DNA from: Nitrospira sp. CG24E
GTDB taxonomy: Bacteria > Nitrospirota > Nitrospiria > Nitrospirales > Nitrospiraceae
Direction: 5' to 3'
Length of the DNA stretch: 64,000 nucleotides
NCBI GenBank assembly: GCA_002869895.2
Contig: NEWP02000010.1
Location: 180,035-244,034 of the forward strand
This document shows, in pieces, positions 36,531 through 47,200 of this stretch. Within the stretch, counting starts at the first letter, position 1; each line of letters opens with the position of its first letter. The notes below the pieces were generated by a model, which saw only the letters and a program-made list of their open reading frames with translations, did no database searches and had not been told where the DNA came from. Position numbers and translations under genes: made by a program.

Positions 36531-38027
36531 TCATTCCAGTCCCTGCTCCGCGAGTTCGACCGCCTTCATCATGGCCAGCGCCTTATTGCAGGTCTCTTCA
36601 TATTCATGCTCGGGATTCGAATCCGCGACGATGCCGGCCCCTGCTTGGATGAAGGCCTGGTGTTTTTTCACGACGACGGTCCTGATATTGATGCACATGT
36701 CCATGTTACCGGAAAAACTAAAGTAGCCCACCGCACCGGCATAGGGGCCCCGTCTTGTCGGTTCAAGTTCGTCGATAATCTGCATCGCTCGGACCTTTGG
36801 AGCGCCGGAAACCGTGCCGGCAGGAAAACAGGCCCGCAAGACGTCGTACGACGTCTTCGATTCATCCAGTTGTCCTGTCACATTCGATACAATATGCATC
36901 ACATGCGAGTACCGCTCGACATGCATGAATGAGTCCACTGTGACTGAGCCTGGTTTCGCCACACGACCGACATCGTTCCGCCCAAGGTCCACCAGCATCA
37001 CATGCTCGGCCCGTTCCTTATGATCCGCCAGTAGCCGCCGTTCCATCTGTTGATCTTCTTCAGACGTAGCGCCGCGCCGTCTCGTGCCGGCAATCGGACG
37101 GACGGAAATGATGCCGTTTTCACAACGGACGAGGGTCTCCGGAGAAGACCCCACCAGTTCGACGCCTGCGATACGCAAATAATACATATAGGGAGAGGGA
37201 TTCACGATGCGCAACGCGCGATAGAGTTGCAAGGGCGGCGCCTGTACGTTGGTCTCCCATCTCTGGGACAAGACCGTTTGCACGATATCGCCCGATCGAA
37301 TGTATTCCTTCGTCCGCACAACCATCTTCTCGAAGTCTGCCTTGCTCATGTTTGCCGTAAATGCCACAGGACGGCGACGGCGATGCGGACGTGCTCTGCG
37401 AAGCGGACGTTTGAGCCGGGTGATGGTACGTTCGATCCGCTCCGTCGCCGATCTGTAGGCGGCCTTGATGCCTCGTTCCCCCTTCGCCGTAACATGGGCG
37501 GTAGCCACGACTTTGATCTTGTGAGCGACATTGTCGAAGATCAGCATCGTATCGGTAAGCAGAAAGGCGAAGTCCGGCAGATTAAGCAGATCCTTCTTCC
37601 TGGCAGCCAAGTCTTCAAACGTACGCACCATATCGTAGCTCAGATAGCCGACAGCGCCGCCGACGAACGGGGGAAGGCCCGGCACGGTCACAGGGCGATA
37701 AGCCTCCATCATCTCCCGCAGACGTTCCAGAGGGTTTCCACGGCTGGGAATGCGTTTTTTTCGTGCGCCTTGCACGACAAGAAGGTCGCCGCCATCCTCG
37801 TATACGACGACAGGCGAGCCACTTCCGAGAAAAGAGTAGCGCGCCCATTTCTCACCGCCCTCAATAGATTCTAAGAGATAGGCGGAGGGACCATGATCGA
37901 TTTTGGCAAAGGCAGAGACGGGGGTCTCATAGTCCGCGAGAATCTCGCGATAGAGCGGAACCAGATTGCCCTCTCCGGCATACTGCCGAAGCTGGTCGAG
38001 ACTGAGTGAGTATTGCGGCGGGGCCAC
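36531..38027 (-). CDS. trpE: Anthranilate synthase component I
   Basis: Converts chorismate and ammonia to anthranilate. At 498 residues it is full length, with IAGTRRRGATSEED, LADHKERAEHVMLVDLGRND and the terminal GAPKVRAMQIIDELE and GNMDMCINIRT. YLLESIEGGEKWARYSF near the N-terminus carries the tryptophan feedback site residues of the family. It begins 12 bases after the LysM lipoprotein gene, so no separate leader peptide or attenuator can fit in front. Confidence 0.95.
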   Translation of the reverse strand: MAPPQYSLSLDQLRQYAGEGNLVPLYREILADYETPVSAFAKIDHGPSAYLLESIEGGEKWARYSFLGSGSPVVVYEDGGDLLVVQGARKKRIPSRGNPLERLREMMEAYRPVTVPGLPPFVGGAVGYLSYDMVRTFEDLAARKKDLLNLPDFAFLLTDTMLIFDNVAHKIKVVATAHVTAKGERGIKAAYRSATERIERTITRLKRPLRRARPHRRRRPVAFTANMSKADFEKMVVRTKEYIRSGDIVQTVLSQRWETNVQAPPLQLYRALRIVNPSPYMYYLRIAGVELVGSSPETLVRCENGIISVRPIAGTRRRGATSEEDQQMERRLLADHKERAEHVMLVDLGRNDVGRVAKPGSVTVDSFMHVERYSHVMHIVSNVTGQLDESKTSYDVLRACFPAGTVSGAPKVRAMQIIDELEPTRRGPYAGAVGYFSFSGNMDMCINIRTVVVKKHQAFIQAGAGIVADSNPEHEYEETCNKALAMMKAVELAEQGLE

Positions 38028-38039
38028 GTGGTCGGCCTA

Positions 38040-38684
38040 TTATTCTTGGCCCACGATGAGCTTCTGTCCTACCTCGATAATGTCGTCCGACAACCGATTC
38101 CACTGCCGGATCTTATCGACCGAGACGCCATAGCGCCGACTGATCCGAAAGACCGTTTCGCCGGGCTTTACGACATGGGTGGCGGAGGATCTCATACCGC
38201 CCGACAAGGAATCTGATGCCCTGGACCCAGTAGAGAGCTCTGAACCGCCCCCCCGAGCCGGTGCGCTGAGACCCAAATTATCCGACATCGATTCACCCGG
38301 CAGCGGCTTGCGCATTGGGGTGAGTGCCCGTTTCATGTCGGCCTTGGCTCTACGTTCCAGCAGGGCAGACTCCTTCATGGCTTCGGCTTCTTCCTGCACA
38401 CGGGCCAGCTGTTCCCGAGTAGCCTGCACCTGGGCCGTGAGTTCACGATTCCTGGTTTCATACTCCATCAATTCATTCTTGGCCCTCTTCGCTTCACTAT
38501 CAAGCTCACCGGTCCGTTTCTCTTCCTGGGCTAAAAGACGTTGGAAATTTAGACTGCGCGCCTTTTCTGCATCGTATTTCTCCGCCATCACACAGCCGCC
38601 CATTAACAGCCCACCACAGATGATCATGACGATTCGATAGCCGGTCTTGGGCATCAACTTATTCACGTCGTTCTCCCCTTTCAT
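38040..38684 (-). CDS. LysM-domain lipoprotein with coiled coil
   Basis: A 214-residue envelope lipoprotein with lipobox LLMGGCVMAEKY. A long coiled coil follows (about 40-115, with AQEEKRTGELDSEAKRAKNE and TREQLARVQEEAEAMKE). A Ser/Gly linker leads to a C-terminal LysM motif (HVVKPGETVFRISRRYGVSV) that binds peptidoglycan. The ATG at 38684 has AGGAGGT ahead; the frame extends to 38753 without support. It directly precedes trpE by 12 bases, so the two are probably co-transcribed. Confidence 0.85.
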   Translation of the reverse strand: MKGENDVNKLMPKTGYRIVMIICGGLLMGGCVMAEKYDAEKARSLNFQRLLAQEEKRTGELDSEAKRAKNELMEYETRNRELTAQVQATREQLARVQEEAEAMKESALLERRAKADMKRALTPMRKPLPGESMSDNLGLSAPARGGGSELSTGSRASDSLSGGMRSSATHVVKPGETVFRISRRYGVSVDKIRQWNRLSDDIIEVGQKLIVGQE

Positions 38685-38901
38685 GGATACCTCCTCTGAC
38701 GATCGTAGGGAGCTTCCCTCTCGCAGCCGGAGTAGACATACGCTGCCGATCAATGGAAAATTGACTCAACTCTAACCGATACAATAATGTCTATCGCAGC
38801 GAAAGTCAAAGCGAATATGGCGCATTCGTGGTTTGACCCAATCCCCGGCCCTATGGTACGGTCAGCCCTGTCGCTTCCTCTGTTCATCACCATCCAGTCC
38901 T

Positions 38902-40935
38902 ATGGCTCACCCCGACATTCTTGCCAGACTGATTGCCCTTAGGGACGAAATCAGGCGCCACGACTATCTCTACTACGTCAAGGATCGCCCGGAGATTTCT
39001 GACTCCCAGTACGATCGCCTGTTCCGAGAGCTGGTCGAACTGGAACAGGCTCACCCTGAGTTGGTCACCCCGGATTCTCCCTCACAACGTGTCGGCGCAC
39101 CGCCGCTCGAAGAGTTGGCCAAAGTTCCCCACGATCAACCTATGCTCAGTCTGGACTCAATAATCGATCAGGGCGAAGTTCAGGCATTCGACCAACGGAT
39201 GAAGCGAGAATTGGAAACCACCACTGTTGAGTACAGCGCAGAACCAAAATTTGACGGGCTATCGGTCGAGCTGATGTATGACAAGGGAACCTTTACTCGT
39301 GGGGCGACCAGAGGGGATGGAACGACAGGAGAAGATGTCACCGTCAACCTTCGTACAATTCGTTCCCTACCCCTGCAGTTGCAGACGCAATCAATTCTCC
39401 CTGATCATCTCGTCGTACGGGGCGAAGTCTATATGTGCCTCGATGATTTCCACGTCTTGAATCGGCGCATCACTGAGCGAGGCGACGACGCCTTTGCCAA
39501 TCCACGCAATGCGGCAGCTGGTTCGCTCCGGCAATTGGACTCCACCATTACGGCAACTCGTCCATTGGTCATGACCTGCTACGAAATTATGGCCCTATCT
39601 GGGCCTGTCCCACCGACCCATTGGGACGAGCTGGAAGCCTTGGCCCAGTGGGGTCTCCCGGTCCCTAACGGTGAGCATCGACGGCTCTGCGCTTCAATCG
39701 ATGAAGTCATCGAGTTTCATCACCAAACGGAATCGATGAGAGATCAGTTGCCCTATGAAATCGATGGCATCGTGGTGAAGGTGAATCGCCGCGACTGGCA
39801 GAGTCGCCTCGGCATGAAATCCCGTAGTCCACGCTGGGCCATTGCCTTTAAGTTTCCCCCTCGCAAGGAAATCACCATCGTCCAGGATATCGTCGTCTCC
39901 GTGGGGAGAACCGGCACTCTCACGCCCGTGGCACTCTTGAAACCAGTGGAAGTCGGTGGCGTGACCATCAGCAGGGCCACATTGCACAATGCCGCTGAAG
40001 TCTCACGGAAGGACATTCGGATTGGCGATACAGTCAAGGTGGAACGGGCGGGTGATGTGATTCCCGCCATTGCCGAGCGCGTTCCAATTGATGGAGAACA
40101 GCGCCGCCTACCCTTTTACATGCCGGACCATTGCCCTGTCTGTGGATCGACGGTCGGGCGTGAAGGCGCTTTTTTCTACTGTACCGGCCAATCGGTCTGC
40201 GGCGCGCAATTGAAGGGGGCCATCGAACATTTTTCCTCCAAACATGCTCTCAACATCGAAGGGCTTGGAAAGAAAACCGTAGCCCAACTGGTTGATGAGG
40301 GACTAGTACGATCCCTCGCCGACCTCTATCGCCTAACCAAAGCCCACCTCATCAAACTTAAAGGATTCGCCGATCGGTCTGCCACCGTCCTCTTGGAATC
40401 CATTGCGGGCAGTAAAACCGTCTCCCTGGATCGTTTCCTGATGGGACTCGGAATCAGGCAGGTCGGACAACATATCGCCAAGGTTCTGGCCCGGGAGTTT
40501 GGATCTCTCGATGAGATCATGTCGGCGGATCGGGAACGGTTTCAGCAGATTAGGGAGATTGGTCCAGAAATTTCCGAGAGCTTAGCCGTCTATTGGTCTG
40601 AGCTGCATAACCGTGAGGTTATCGCACAACTTCAGGAGTCCGGCGTACAGATTGGCCCCGGCATGGCCAAAGGCCACCGGCGGGAATCTCCACTTTCAGG
40701 AAAGACTTTCGTATTTACCGGCGGGCTGGACCATTTTACGAGAAACGATGCCCAACAGGCTGTGGAAGCGCTAGGAGCTCGTGTCTCTTCAAGCGTAGGC
40801 AAAAAGACGTCCTATCTGGTGGCAGGACGGGACCCTGGCTCGAAACTGGACCAAGCCAGAACCTTGGCGGTCACAATCCTGACAGAACAAGAGTTTGCTG
40901 AGCTGATTGCAAGGAGCGAGAATAGCCCTAGCTAA
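38902..40935 (+). CDS. ligA: NAD+-dependent DNA ligase
   Basis: Seals nicks in DNA using NAD+. The AMP-accepting lysine is Lys116 in EPKFDGLSVEL. The zinc finger is CPVCGSTVGREGAFFYCTGQ with a further cysteine. Helix-hairpin-helix and C-terminal BRCT domain (GKTFVFTGGLDHFTRND) complete a 677-residue enzyme. The ATG at 38902 (MAHPDILARL) matches the family; 38833 would add a poor extension. Its last 8 bases overlap the convergent CorC-like gene. Confidence 0.95.
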   Translation: MAHPDILARLIALRDEIRRHDYLYYVKDRPEISDSQYDRLFRELVELEQAHPELVTPDSPSQRVGAPPLEELAKVPHDQPMLSLDSIIDQGEVQAFDQRMKRELETTTVEYSAEPKFDGLSVELMYDKGTFTRGATRGDGTTGEDVTVNLRTIRSLPLQLQTQSILPDHLVVRGEVYMCLDDFHVLNRRITERGDDAFANPRNAAAGSLRQLDSTITATRPLVMTCYEIMALSGPVPPTHWDELEALAQWGLPVPNGEHRRLCASIDEVIEFHHQTESMRDQLPYEIDGIVVKVNRRDWQSRLGMKSRSPRWAIAFKFPPRKEITIVQDIVVSVGRTGTLTPVALLKPVEVGGVTISRATLHNAAEVSRKDIRIGDTVKVERAGDVIPAIAERVPIDGEQRRLPFYMPDHCPVCGSTVGREGAFFYCTGQSVCGAQLKGAIEHFSSKHALNIEGLGKKTVAQLVDEGLVRSLADLYRLTKAHLIKLKGFADRSATVLLESIAGSKTVSLDRFLMGLGIRQVGQHIAKVLAREFGSLDEIMSADRERFQQIREIGPEISESLAVYWSELHNREVIAQLQESGVQIGPGMAKGHRRESPLSGKTFVFTGGLDHFTRNDAQQAVEALGARVSSSVGKKTSYLVAGRDPGSKLDQARTLAVTILTEQEFAELIARSENSPS

Positions 40936-42205
40936 CAAGATCGAGGGGAGCTTCGACTTGAGCCGGCAGTTTCTCCTCACGAAAGATTTGGACGCTGCGG
41001 ATAGAACGGGGCTCTGCTTCATGAATGAGGATCCGGCAGTTGGCGATCCGCACTTCTTCCCCGACCTTGGGAATTCGACCTAGTTCCTGCTGAATCAGAC
41101 CCCCGATCGTGACGGCTTCATCGCCGAGGTCCACCTTCAGGAAATCGTTGACCTTCCGAACTTCGGTTCTGCTGTGAACAAGGATGTGGTTTTTCCCCAA
41201 ACGTTTGATCAGTTCCTCCGTGATATCGGTTTCGTCCATAATCTCCCCGACCACTTCTTCGAGAAGATCCTCAAGCGTGACAATCCCCATCACGCCGCCG
41301 AACTCGTTGACCACGACAGCCATGTGCCGTTTTTCCTGCTGAAACTGCTTCATGAGATCGTCCGCCGTCTTGCCTGAGGGAACGAACAACGGGGGATAGG
41401 CGATGTCCTTGAGTTTCGCCTCATTCTGACCCTTGGCCAGCTCGGTCAATGCTCTGGTCTTGTACAGAATACCCGTGATGTTATCGAGCGTCCCATCATA
41501 CACGGGAATCCGCGAATACTTCGAATTATAGAGGAGTTCCTGAGCCTCTTTCAGGCATAGGTTACCATCCAGTGAAAACACATAGAGACGAGGGGTCATC
41601 GCATCTTCAGCCGTAATGTCCTTGAGCTGGAAGACGTTCTTGATCATCTTTACCTTCTCAAACTCGATGGTCCCGGTCTTTCCCCCCTCATCCAGCATGA
41701 TCTTCAGCTCTTCCTCGGTCACGAGGGGAAGCGTCAGACCCTTTCCCCCTGTCAACTTGTAGATCAGGGGCACTATCGCAAACAGCAATGGTTTGAGAAG
41801 TAATTGAACCCCATAGACTGGGTAGGCCATGTTCAGAGTAACCGGAACCGAAAACTTAGCGGCCAATGTTTTAGGAATGACATCGACTGCCACCAAGAGG
41901 ACAAAGGTCAGTAGGCCGACCATGACAGCAATCGCTTCGTCAAAAAATGTCTGCCCCCCATAGATATTCAAGGTCAGAAAGGTGGCATACATCGGCGTCG
42001 CCACACCGACCAGGCGATCACCAACCAAAATAGTCGAGAGGAGTTTTTGGGGATCGCTGCGGAGATGGAGGGCCAACTTCGCTCGCTTGTTCCCAGTTTG
42101 GGCGAGCGCCCGTAACTTCGTCGAGTTGACCGAAAAGAAACCGATCTCAGCCGTGGATATCACAGCGGAAAGAACAATGAGACCTAAGAGGATTAAAACA
42201 TCCAT
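40928..42205 (-). CDS. CNNM/CBS/CorC-domain membrane protein
   Basis: A 425-residue protein of the CorC/hemolysin C family, linked to divalent cation (Mg2+) efflux or resistance. The N-terminal DUF21 membrane region covers roughly residues 1-190 (helices in MDVLILLGLIVLSAVIS and MVGLLTFVLLVAVDVI). Two CBS motifs follow (TPRLYVFSLDG and KRHMAVVVNEFGGVMGIVT), then the C-terminal transporter-associated CorC_HlyC domain with VTIGGLIQQELGRIPKVGEE. The ion carried cannot be told from the sequence. Confidence 0.88.
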   Translation of the reverse strand: MDVLILLGLIVLSAVISTAEIGFFSVNSTKLRALAQTGNKRAKLALHLRSDPQKLLSTILVGDRLVGVATPMYATFLTLNIYGGQTFFDEAIAVMVGLLTFVLLVAVDVIPKTLAAKFSVPVTLNMAYPVYGVQLLLKPLLFAIVPLIYKLTGGKGLTLPLVTEEELKIMLDEGGKTGTIEFEKVKMIKNVFQLKDITAEDAMTPRLYVFSLDGNLCLKEAQELLYNSKYSRIPVYDGTLDNITGILYKTRALTELAKGQNEAKLKDIAYPPLFVPSGKTADDLMKQFQQEKRHMAVVVNEFGGVMGIVTLEDLLEEVVGEIMDETDITEELIKRLGKNHILVHSRTEVRKVNDFLKVDLGDEAVTIGGLIQQELGRIPKVGEEVRIANCRILIHEAEPRSIRSVQIFREEKLPAQVEAPLDLVS

Positions 42206-42491
42206 GGATTGAACCGTATTAGAGACGACCGGCTGCGCCGATCAGCCTGGAATACTGATGAGTCCAGGGGCAGATCCCTATCGCCTCAAACCGGCAATGT
42301 ACGATTTGGTAGTGCAGAACGTCTTGATAGTAACCTATCGGACCTGTATCCATCGGACTGTAGATGTACCATATGGACTGGGATTCGAGCAAGCATATGC
42401 AGAAATCACGCTACAAAATCAAATAGTTACATTTCATGTCCGCAGAAAGACTACGAAATTAGAAGACCGAACTGAGTCAAGGATTGATTTA

Positions 42492-43160
42492 TTATGAGTC
42501 GTCGCGAAACACATAGGCCTGAAGCCCAAGGAAGGCTTCGAGGCGGGAAGCTGCAGCTTCTGCCTGAGATTCTGTAGAAAACCGACCGACTTGGACTCGA
42601 TACCGTCTTCCCTCTGGAAGATCGACAGTCTGGACCCTGCCACCTGAGTAGAGTTGTTTCATTCGCTCCAAGAGATTAAGGGCATTTTGCTGATCAGAAA
42701 AGGATCCGACCTGCACTCGCAAGGCTCCCATATCAGAAGCCCGCCCTTGATACCCCACCACTCGCAATTCAATCTGATCGGTTCCAGCTCCGGTCATCTC
42801 CAACGCCCGGGCTCCAGCAAGTGAAAGATCAAGGACTCGGTCTCTGGCGAAGGGACCACGATCGTTAATTCGAACAGTCACTTGGCGACCAGTACTCATT
42901 GATCGAACGACAGCGATCGAGCCGAGCGGCAAGGTCCTATGAGCAGCCGTCAACTGATGCATGTCATACCGTTCGCCATTTGCCGTCTTGTTCCCATGAA
43001 ATCCAGGGCCATACCATGAAGCGACGCCGCGTTCGACGAACCCAACAGGGTAGCCTGGAAAATAGATCGGCTTGGGAGTGCCGCTACAGGAGACCAGAGC
43101 ACTGACGAGAGTCGTTACAACAAGAAGAACCGGCCAGCGGAGTTGCAGTCCGCGAGACAT
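42492..43160 (-). CDS. rlpA: RlpA-like septal ring lytic transglycosylase with SPOR domain
   Basis: A lipoprotein (lipobox ALVSCSG) with a double-psi beta-barrel: GVASWYGPGFHGNKTANGE, HRTLPLG and VRINDRGPFARDRVLDLS. RlpA homologues cleave glycan strands lacking stem peptides. The C-terminal SPOR domain (LRVQVGSFSDQQNALNLLER, then YRVQVGRFSTESQ) binds denuded glycan at septa. 222 residues from ATG 43160, two bases after the ACT gene stop; the longer frame to 43277 would overlap that gene. Confidence 0.9.
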   Translation of the reverse strand: MSRGLQLRWPVLLVVTTLVSALVSCSGTPKPIYFPGYPVGFVERGVASWYGPGFHGNKTANGERYDMHQLTAAHRTLPLGSIAVVRSMSTGRQVTVRINDRGPFARDRVLDLSLAGARALEMTGAGTDQIELRVVGYQGRASDMGALRVQVGSFSDQQNALNLLERMKQLYSGGRVQTVDLPEGRRYRVQVGRFSTESQAEAAASRLEAFLGLQAYVFRDDS

Positions 43161-43162
43161 GG

Positions 43163-43573
43163 CTAAAACTCGTCGAGCGACTGATCCTGCAGGATCGTGA
43201 GCGCTTTGGCAATGTTTGAAACGGTCAGGACGACGATCGCACGTTTCCCCTCGCGCGATGGGGTACAATATCCGCATTTAATATTGATGCGAGCCTTGGT
43301 CAGCAGATCCGCCACTTCTTTCAAAGCCCCTGGCTTATGTTCGAGGCTCAACAGCAAAGCGGTTTCCTCCATAAATTTGATCTTTGCTGCTTTCAGCGCC
43401 GCACGGGCTCCTTCCAGATCCGCAACCAACAGCCTGAGTTTCCCTGCTCCGGTGACTTCTGGAGCAGAAAAGGCCTTGATATTGACCTTGGCCTCTCCGA
43501 GGACCTGAGCCACTTGAGCGATAACGCCGGGCCTACTCAATCCGCTAATGACCAATTGTGTCGTTGTAGGCAT
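43163..43573 (-). CDS. ACT-domain amino-acid-binding protein
   Basis: A 136-residue protein with two tandem ACT motifs, small ligand-binding folds often used to sense amino acids. VISGLSRPGVIAQVAQVLGE and LSLEHKPGALKEVADLLTKA begin the two repeats, each followed by an I/V-rich strand. No enzyme domain is attached. It sits just upstream of rlpA with 2 bases between, and its ligand is unknown. Confidence 0.85.
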   Translation of the reverse strand: MPTTTQLVISGLSRPGVIAQVAQVLGEAKVNIKAFSAPEVTGAGKLRLLVADLEGARAALKAAKIKFMEETALLLSLEHKPGALKEVADLLTKARINIKCGYCTPSREGKRAIVVLTVSNIAKALTILQDQSLDEF

Positions 43574-43779
43574 GGGACTTACTCCCTGGCGTAAGACGGC
43601 AAGATATCATGATGACAACCTCTTAACCGGGCTTCAATAGCCCCTGCTCCTGTTGGGGCAGGCGGGATTTATTCTATCGAGACCAATTGAATGCCGGATC
43701 GAGGAGCGGTCTAGGAATCTCGTCATACCGCTGAGAATGCAGGACCAAGTCGCTCAGGGTCTTTGAACCGGTTGCCAGG

Positions 43780-44187
43780 TTAGAGTACCTGGCATAGGCC
43801 GTTTACAAACGTATACTCATAAATACCGCTAACGGGAACAAACGCCTCCCTTACCAATCTCTGTGCCGACTCCTTGAGACCACGCGGCACGAGCAGATAA
43901 AACGGGATCCCGCGCACGACCGCCTCCCTCCATTTTGAGACCGTTGCGACATCCTCGATCGAATCATCGGTTTCTACCTCAGCCATCCATTCCATTGTAT
44001 TGCCTGAGGAACCCACCTGCCACCCGACGATGTCGCACAGCTGTTGAGGACCGGCCCAAGGATCCTGCTCAAGACCTGTATGGATGGTGACTTTACAATG
44101 AAACGCTTTGGCCCATCGCTGCGCAACCAAACTGACGACCTGGTCGTGGACCGTGACGATTCCAGTCTCATGAAGCGCCGTATTCAT
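43780..44187 (-). CDS. Hypothetical protein with PD-(D/E)XK-like core
   Basis: 135 residues following nrdJ by 13 bases on the same strand. The middle reads CDIVGWQVGSSG, then EWMAEVETDDSIEDV, then GIPFYLLVP, an order like that of PD-(D/E)XK nuclease folds where an acidic residue and an E-x-E/K strand form a metal site. The usual lysine is replaced by Thr. I do not claim activity. The start at 44187 has AGCGAGGACG upstream; the longer frame to 44235 runs into the nrdJ end. Confidence 0.6.
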   Translation of the reverse strand: MNTALHETGIVTVHDQVVSLVAQRWAKAFHCKVTIHTGLEQDPWAGPQQLCDIVGWQVGSSGNTMEWMAEVETDDSIEDVATVSKWREAVVRGIPFYLLVPRGLKESAQRLVREAFVPVSGIYEYTFVNGLCQVL

Positions 44188-44200
44188 GACGTCCTCGCTC

Positions 44201-47200
44201 TTACGAACAGCCGCTCGTCTCGCCGCAGGTTTCACACTTGAGGCAGGTTCCGTTCCGCACCATAGTGAACTGCTTACACTGGGAGCAGGGGTCTCCCTCG
44301 TAGCCCTTTTGGCGAGCCATTTGTATGGCGGTCAAGGTCAGCGTTTCACGCTTCAGCTTGATCGTCTGCGTTATCTCGCCATGTCCATTCCCATTCCCAT
44401 TTCCATTCCCCTTATGCCGCGGGATCGCCCCACGCCGTGAGGGAAATACTTCGGTACTGATCGAGGTTGAAGCCAGCGTTTCTGGAGTGGCCTCTTCATC
44501 GACACACTCAGGATCCTGCTCGTCCATCTTGACTGAATCCATCCTTAGGTCATCTTCCTGAACCTGCGCCAAGTCATAGCGGTCAAGATAGGTCACGGCA
44601 AGCTCTCGGAAGATGTAATCGATGATCGATGTCGACATCTTGATACGGTCATTCAATTTAACCGGCCCGTTCGGCTCGAAGCGGGTAAATACGAATGCTT
44701 CGACGAACTCTTCCAGCGGAACGCCATGTTGGAGGCCCAGTGAAATCGCGATAGCGAAACAGTTCATGAGGCTGCGGAAGGCAGCCCCTTCTTTATGCAT
44801 GTCCAGAAAGATCTCTCCACAAGTACCATCCTCATACTCACCCGTTCGTAAGTAAAGCTTGTGCCCCCCGACAACGGCTTTCTGCGTGTACCCATTGCGT
44901 CTGGCAGGGAGGGGGCGGCGCTTTGCGAGGTACCGCACCAACACTCGCTCTGTGGTCTTCTCCGCAATCGATAAGATATCGGATGAGGTTTCAATGGTCT
45001 TACCGCTGTCCGTTGAAGCTGATAACGGCTGGCTCAACTTCGAGCCGTCGCGATACAGCGCCACGGCCTTGACCATGCTCTTCCAGGCAAGCAAATACGC
45101 CGACTTCACGTCTTCGAGCATTGCATCGGCCGGCATATTGATCGTCTTGCTGATAGCACCGCTGATGAATGGTTGGGCCGCCGCCATCATACGGATGTGC
45201 GCGTCGACGGCGATATAGCGCTGACCGATCCGGCCGCAGCGATTCGCACAATCGAAGACTGGAAGGTGCTCGGCCTTGAGATGTGGAGCCCCCTCCACCG
45301 TCATGGTGCCGCAGCAATAATCATTGGCAGCGGCGATTTCTTCTTGTGTGAATCCCAACACCTTCAGCATATTGAAGTTTGATTCCATCAACTGCGCATC
45401 GGTCAAGCCCAACTTCTCCCGGCAGAAATCCTCGCCCAAGGCATACTTGTTAAACGTAAATTGAATCTCAAAGGCCTGGGACAAGCCGCCTTCCATTCGC
45501 GCAAGCGCGGCGTCGTCGAACCCCTTTTGTCTCAGGGTCTCATGGTTAATGAACGGCGCAGTCTGTAAGGTTTGCCGTCCGACACAATAGTTCACGATGT
45601 CTTGAATTTGAGACTCGGCATAGCCCAAAGTTCTGAGGGCAGCCGGTATGCTTTGGTTAATGATCTTGAAATAGCCTCCGCCTGCCAGTTTCTTGAATTT
45701 GACAAGCGCGAAATCCGGTTCGATGCCGGTCGTGTCGCAATCCATCACGAGTCCGATCGTGCCGGTAGGAGCGATCACCGTGACCTGCGCATTGCGATAC
45801 CCATAGGCCGTTCCCAATTCGAGGGCACGGTCCCACGCGCGCCGCGCCGCCACGAGCAACTCGGGAGGACAATGTTGCGGCTGGATCCCTATCGGTGTAA
45901 TCGTTAAATATTCATATTCTTCCGGAGCTGCATTGTAGGAAGCGCGCCGGTGATTACGGATGACGCGCAACATAGCCTCGCGGTTCTTGGCATAGCCCGG
46001 GAAGGGCCATAGCTCTGCTGCCATTTCAGCCGATGTGCCATAGGCCTCCCCGGTCATAATGGCGGTCAAGGCACCGCAGATGGCCAGCGCTTTGGGGGAA
46101 TCGTACGCAATGCCTTGCCGCATCAGCACCGTACCCAAATTGGCATAGCCCAGTCCCAGCGTTCGGAACTGAAAGCTCCTCTCGGCAATGGGGCGGCTGG
46201 GAAACGAAGCCATGAGGACGCTGATCTCCAACACGATCGTCCAAAGGCGCACGGCATGGCGGAAATTCTCCAGCTCGAATTGAGCGTCGGAGGAGAAGAA
46301 TTGAGCGAGATTCAACGAAGCCAAATTGCACGCCGTATCGTCGAGAAACATGTATTCGGAGCAAGGATTGGAGGCTTCGATACGGCCATCCTCCGGACAC
46401 GTATGCCATTCGTTGATGGTCGTGTCGTATTGCGTGCCGGGATCCGCGCAAATCCAGGCGGCCCAAGCAATCTGATCCCAGAGATCCCGTGCTTTGATAG
46501 TTTTAGAAACTTTGCCGTCGACCCGCCGCCTGAGCTGCCAATCGCCGTCCGCCTCCAACGCAGCGAAAAACTCGTTGGGAACGCGCACACTGTTGTTTGA
46601 GTTTTGACCCGACACCGTTTGGTAGGCCTTGCCGTCCCAGTTCGTATCGTACTCGTGAAACACAAAATGCGTGAATCCTTGCTGGGCATAGGAATACATC
46701 CGCAGAATATAGGATTCCGGAACCCCATCCCGCCGAGCAGCAACAAGAGCCTCTTTGAGAATCGGATTCTGCGCGGCATCGATCTCGATTTTGCCCTGAC
46801 CTGCGTCATCGACGACATGGCAAGCCTTGAGAACGGCATTGAGGCGTTGGGCGCAGATTCTCGAACCAGTCACCATGGCGGCGACTTTTTGCTCTTCCAC
46901 CACCTTCCAATTGATAAATTCTTCGATGTCCGGATGGTCCAAATCCAGGCAGACCATTTTGGCAGCCCTTCTGGTCGTCCCGCCCGATTTAATGGCGCCT
47001 GCCGCTCGATCGCCAATGCGAAGGAAGGACATCAATCCGGACGAGCGACCGCCGCCGGACAACGGTTCGCCTTCGCCGCGAAGCTTCGAGAAATTGGTCC
47101 CGGTCCCCGATCCATATTTAAACAGCCGCGCTTCTCGCACCCAGAGATCCATGATGCCGCCATCGCCGACCAGGTCGTCGTCAATGGATTGAATGAAACA

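Noticed and set aside
38028..38039. A trp leader peptide or attenuator before trpE
   Set aside because: Only 12 bases separate trpE from the LysM gene, too short for any leader.
42258..42497. A 79-residue plus-strand frame in the gap between the CorC-like gene and rlpA
   Set aside because: Begins MYDLVVQNVLIV after some residues, loosely like amidohydrolase starts, but the rest has no family text and it overlaps the rlpA end. I kept it out.
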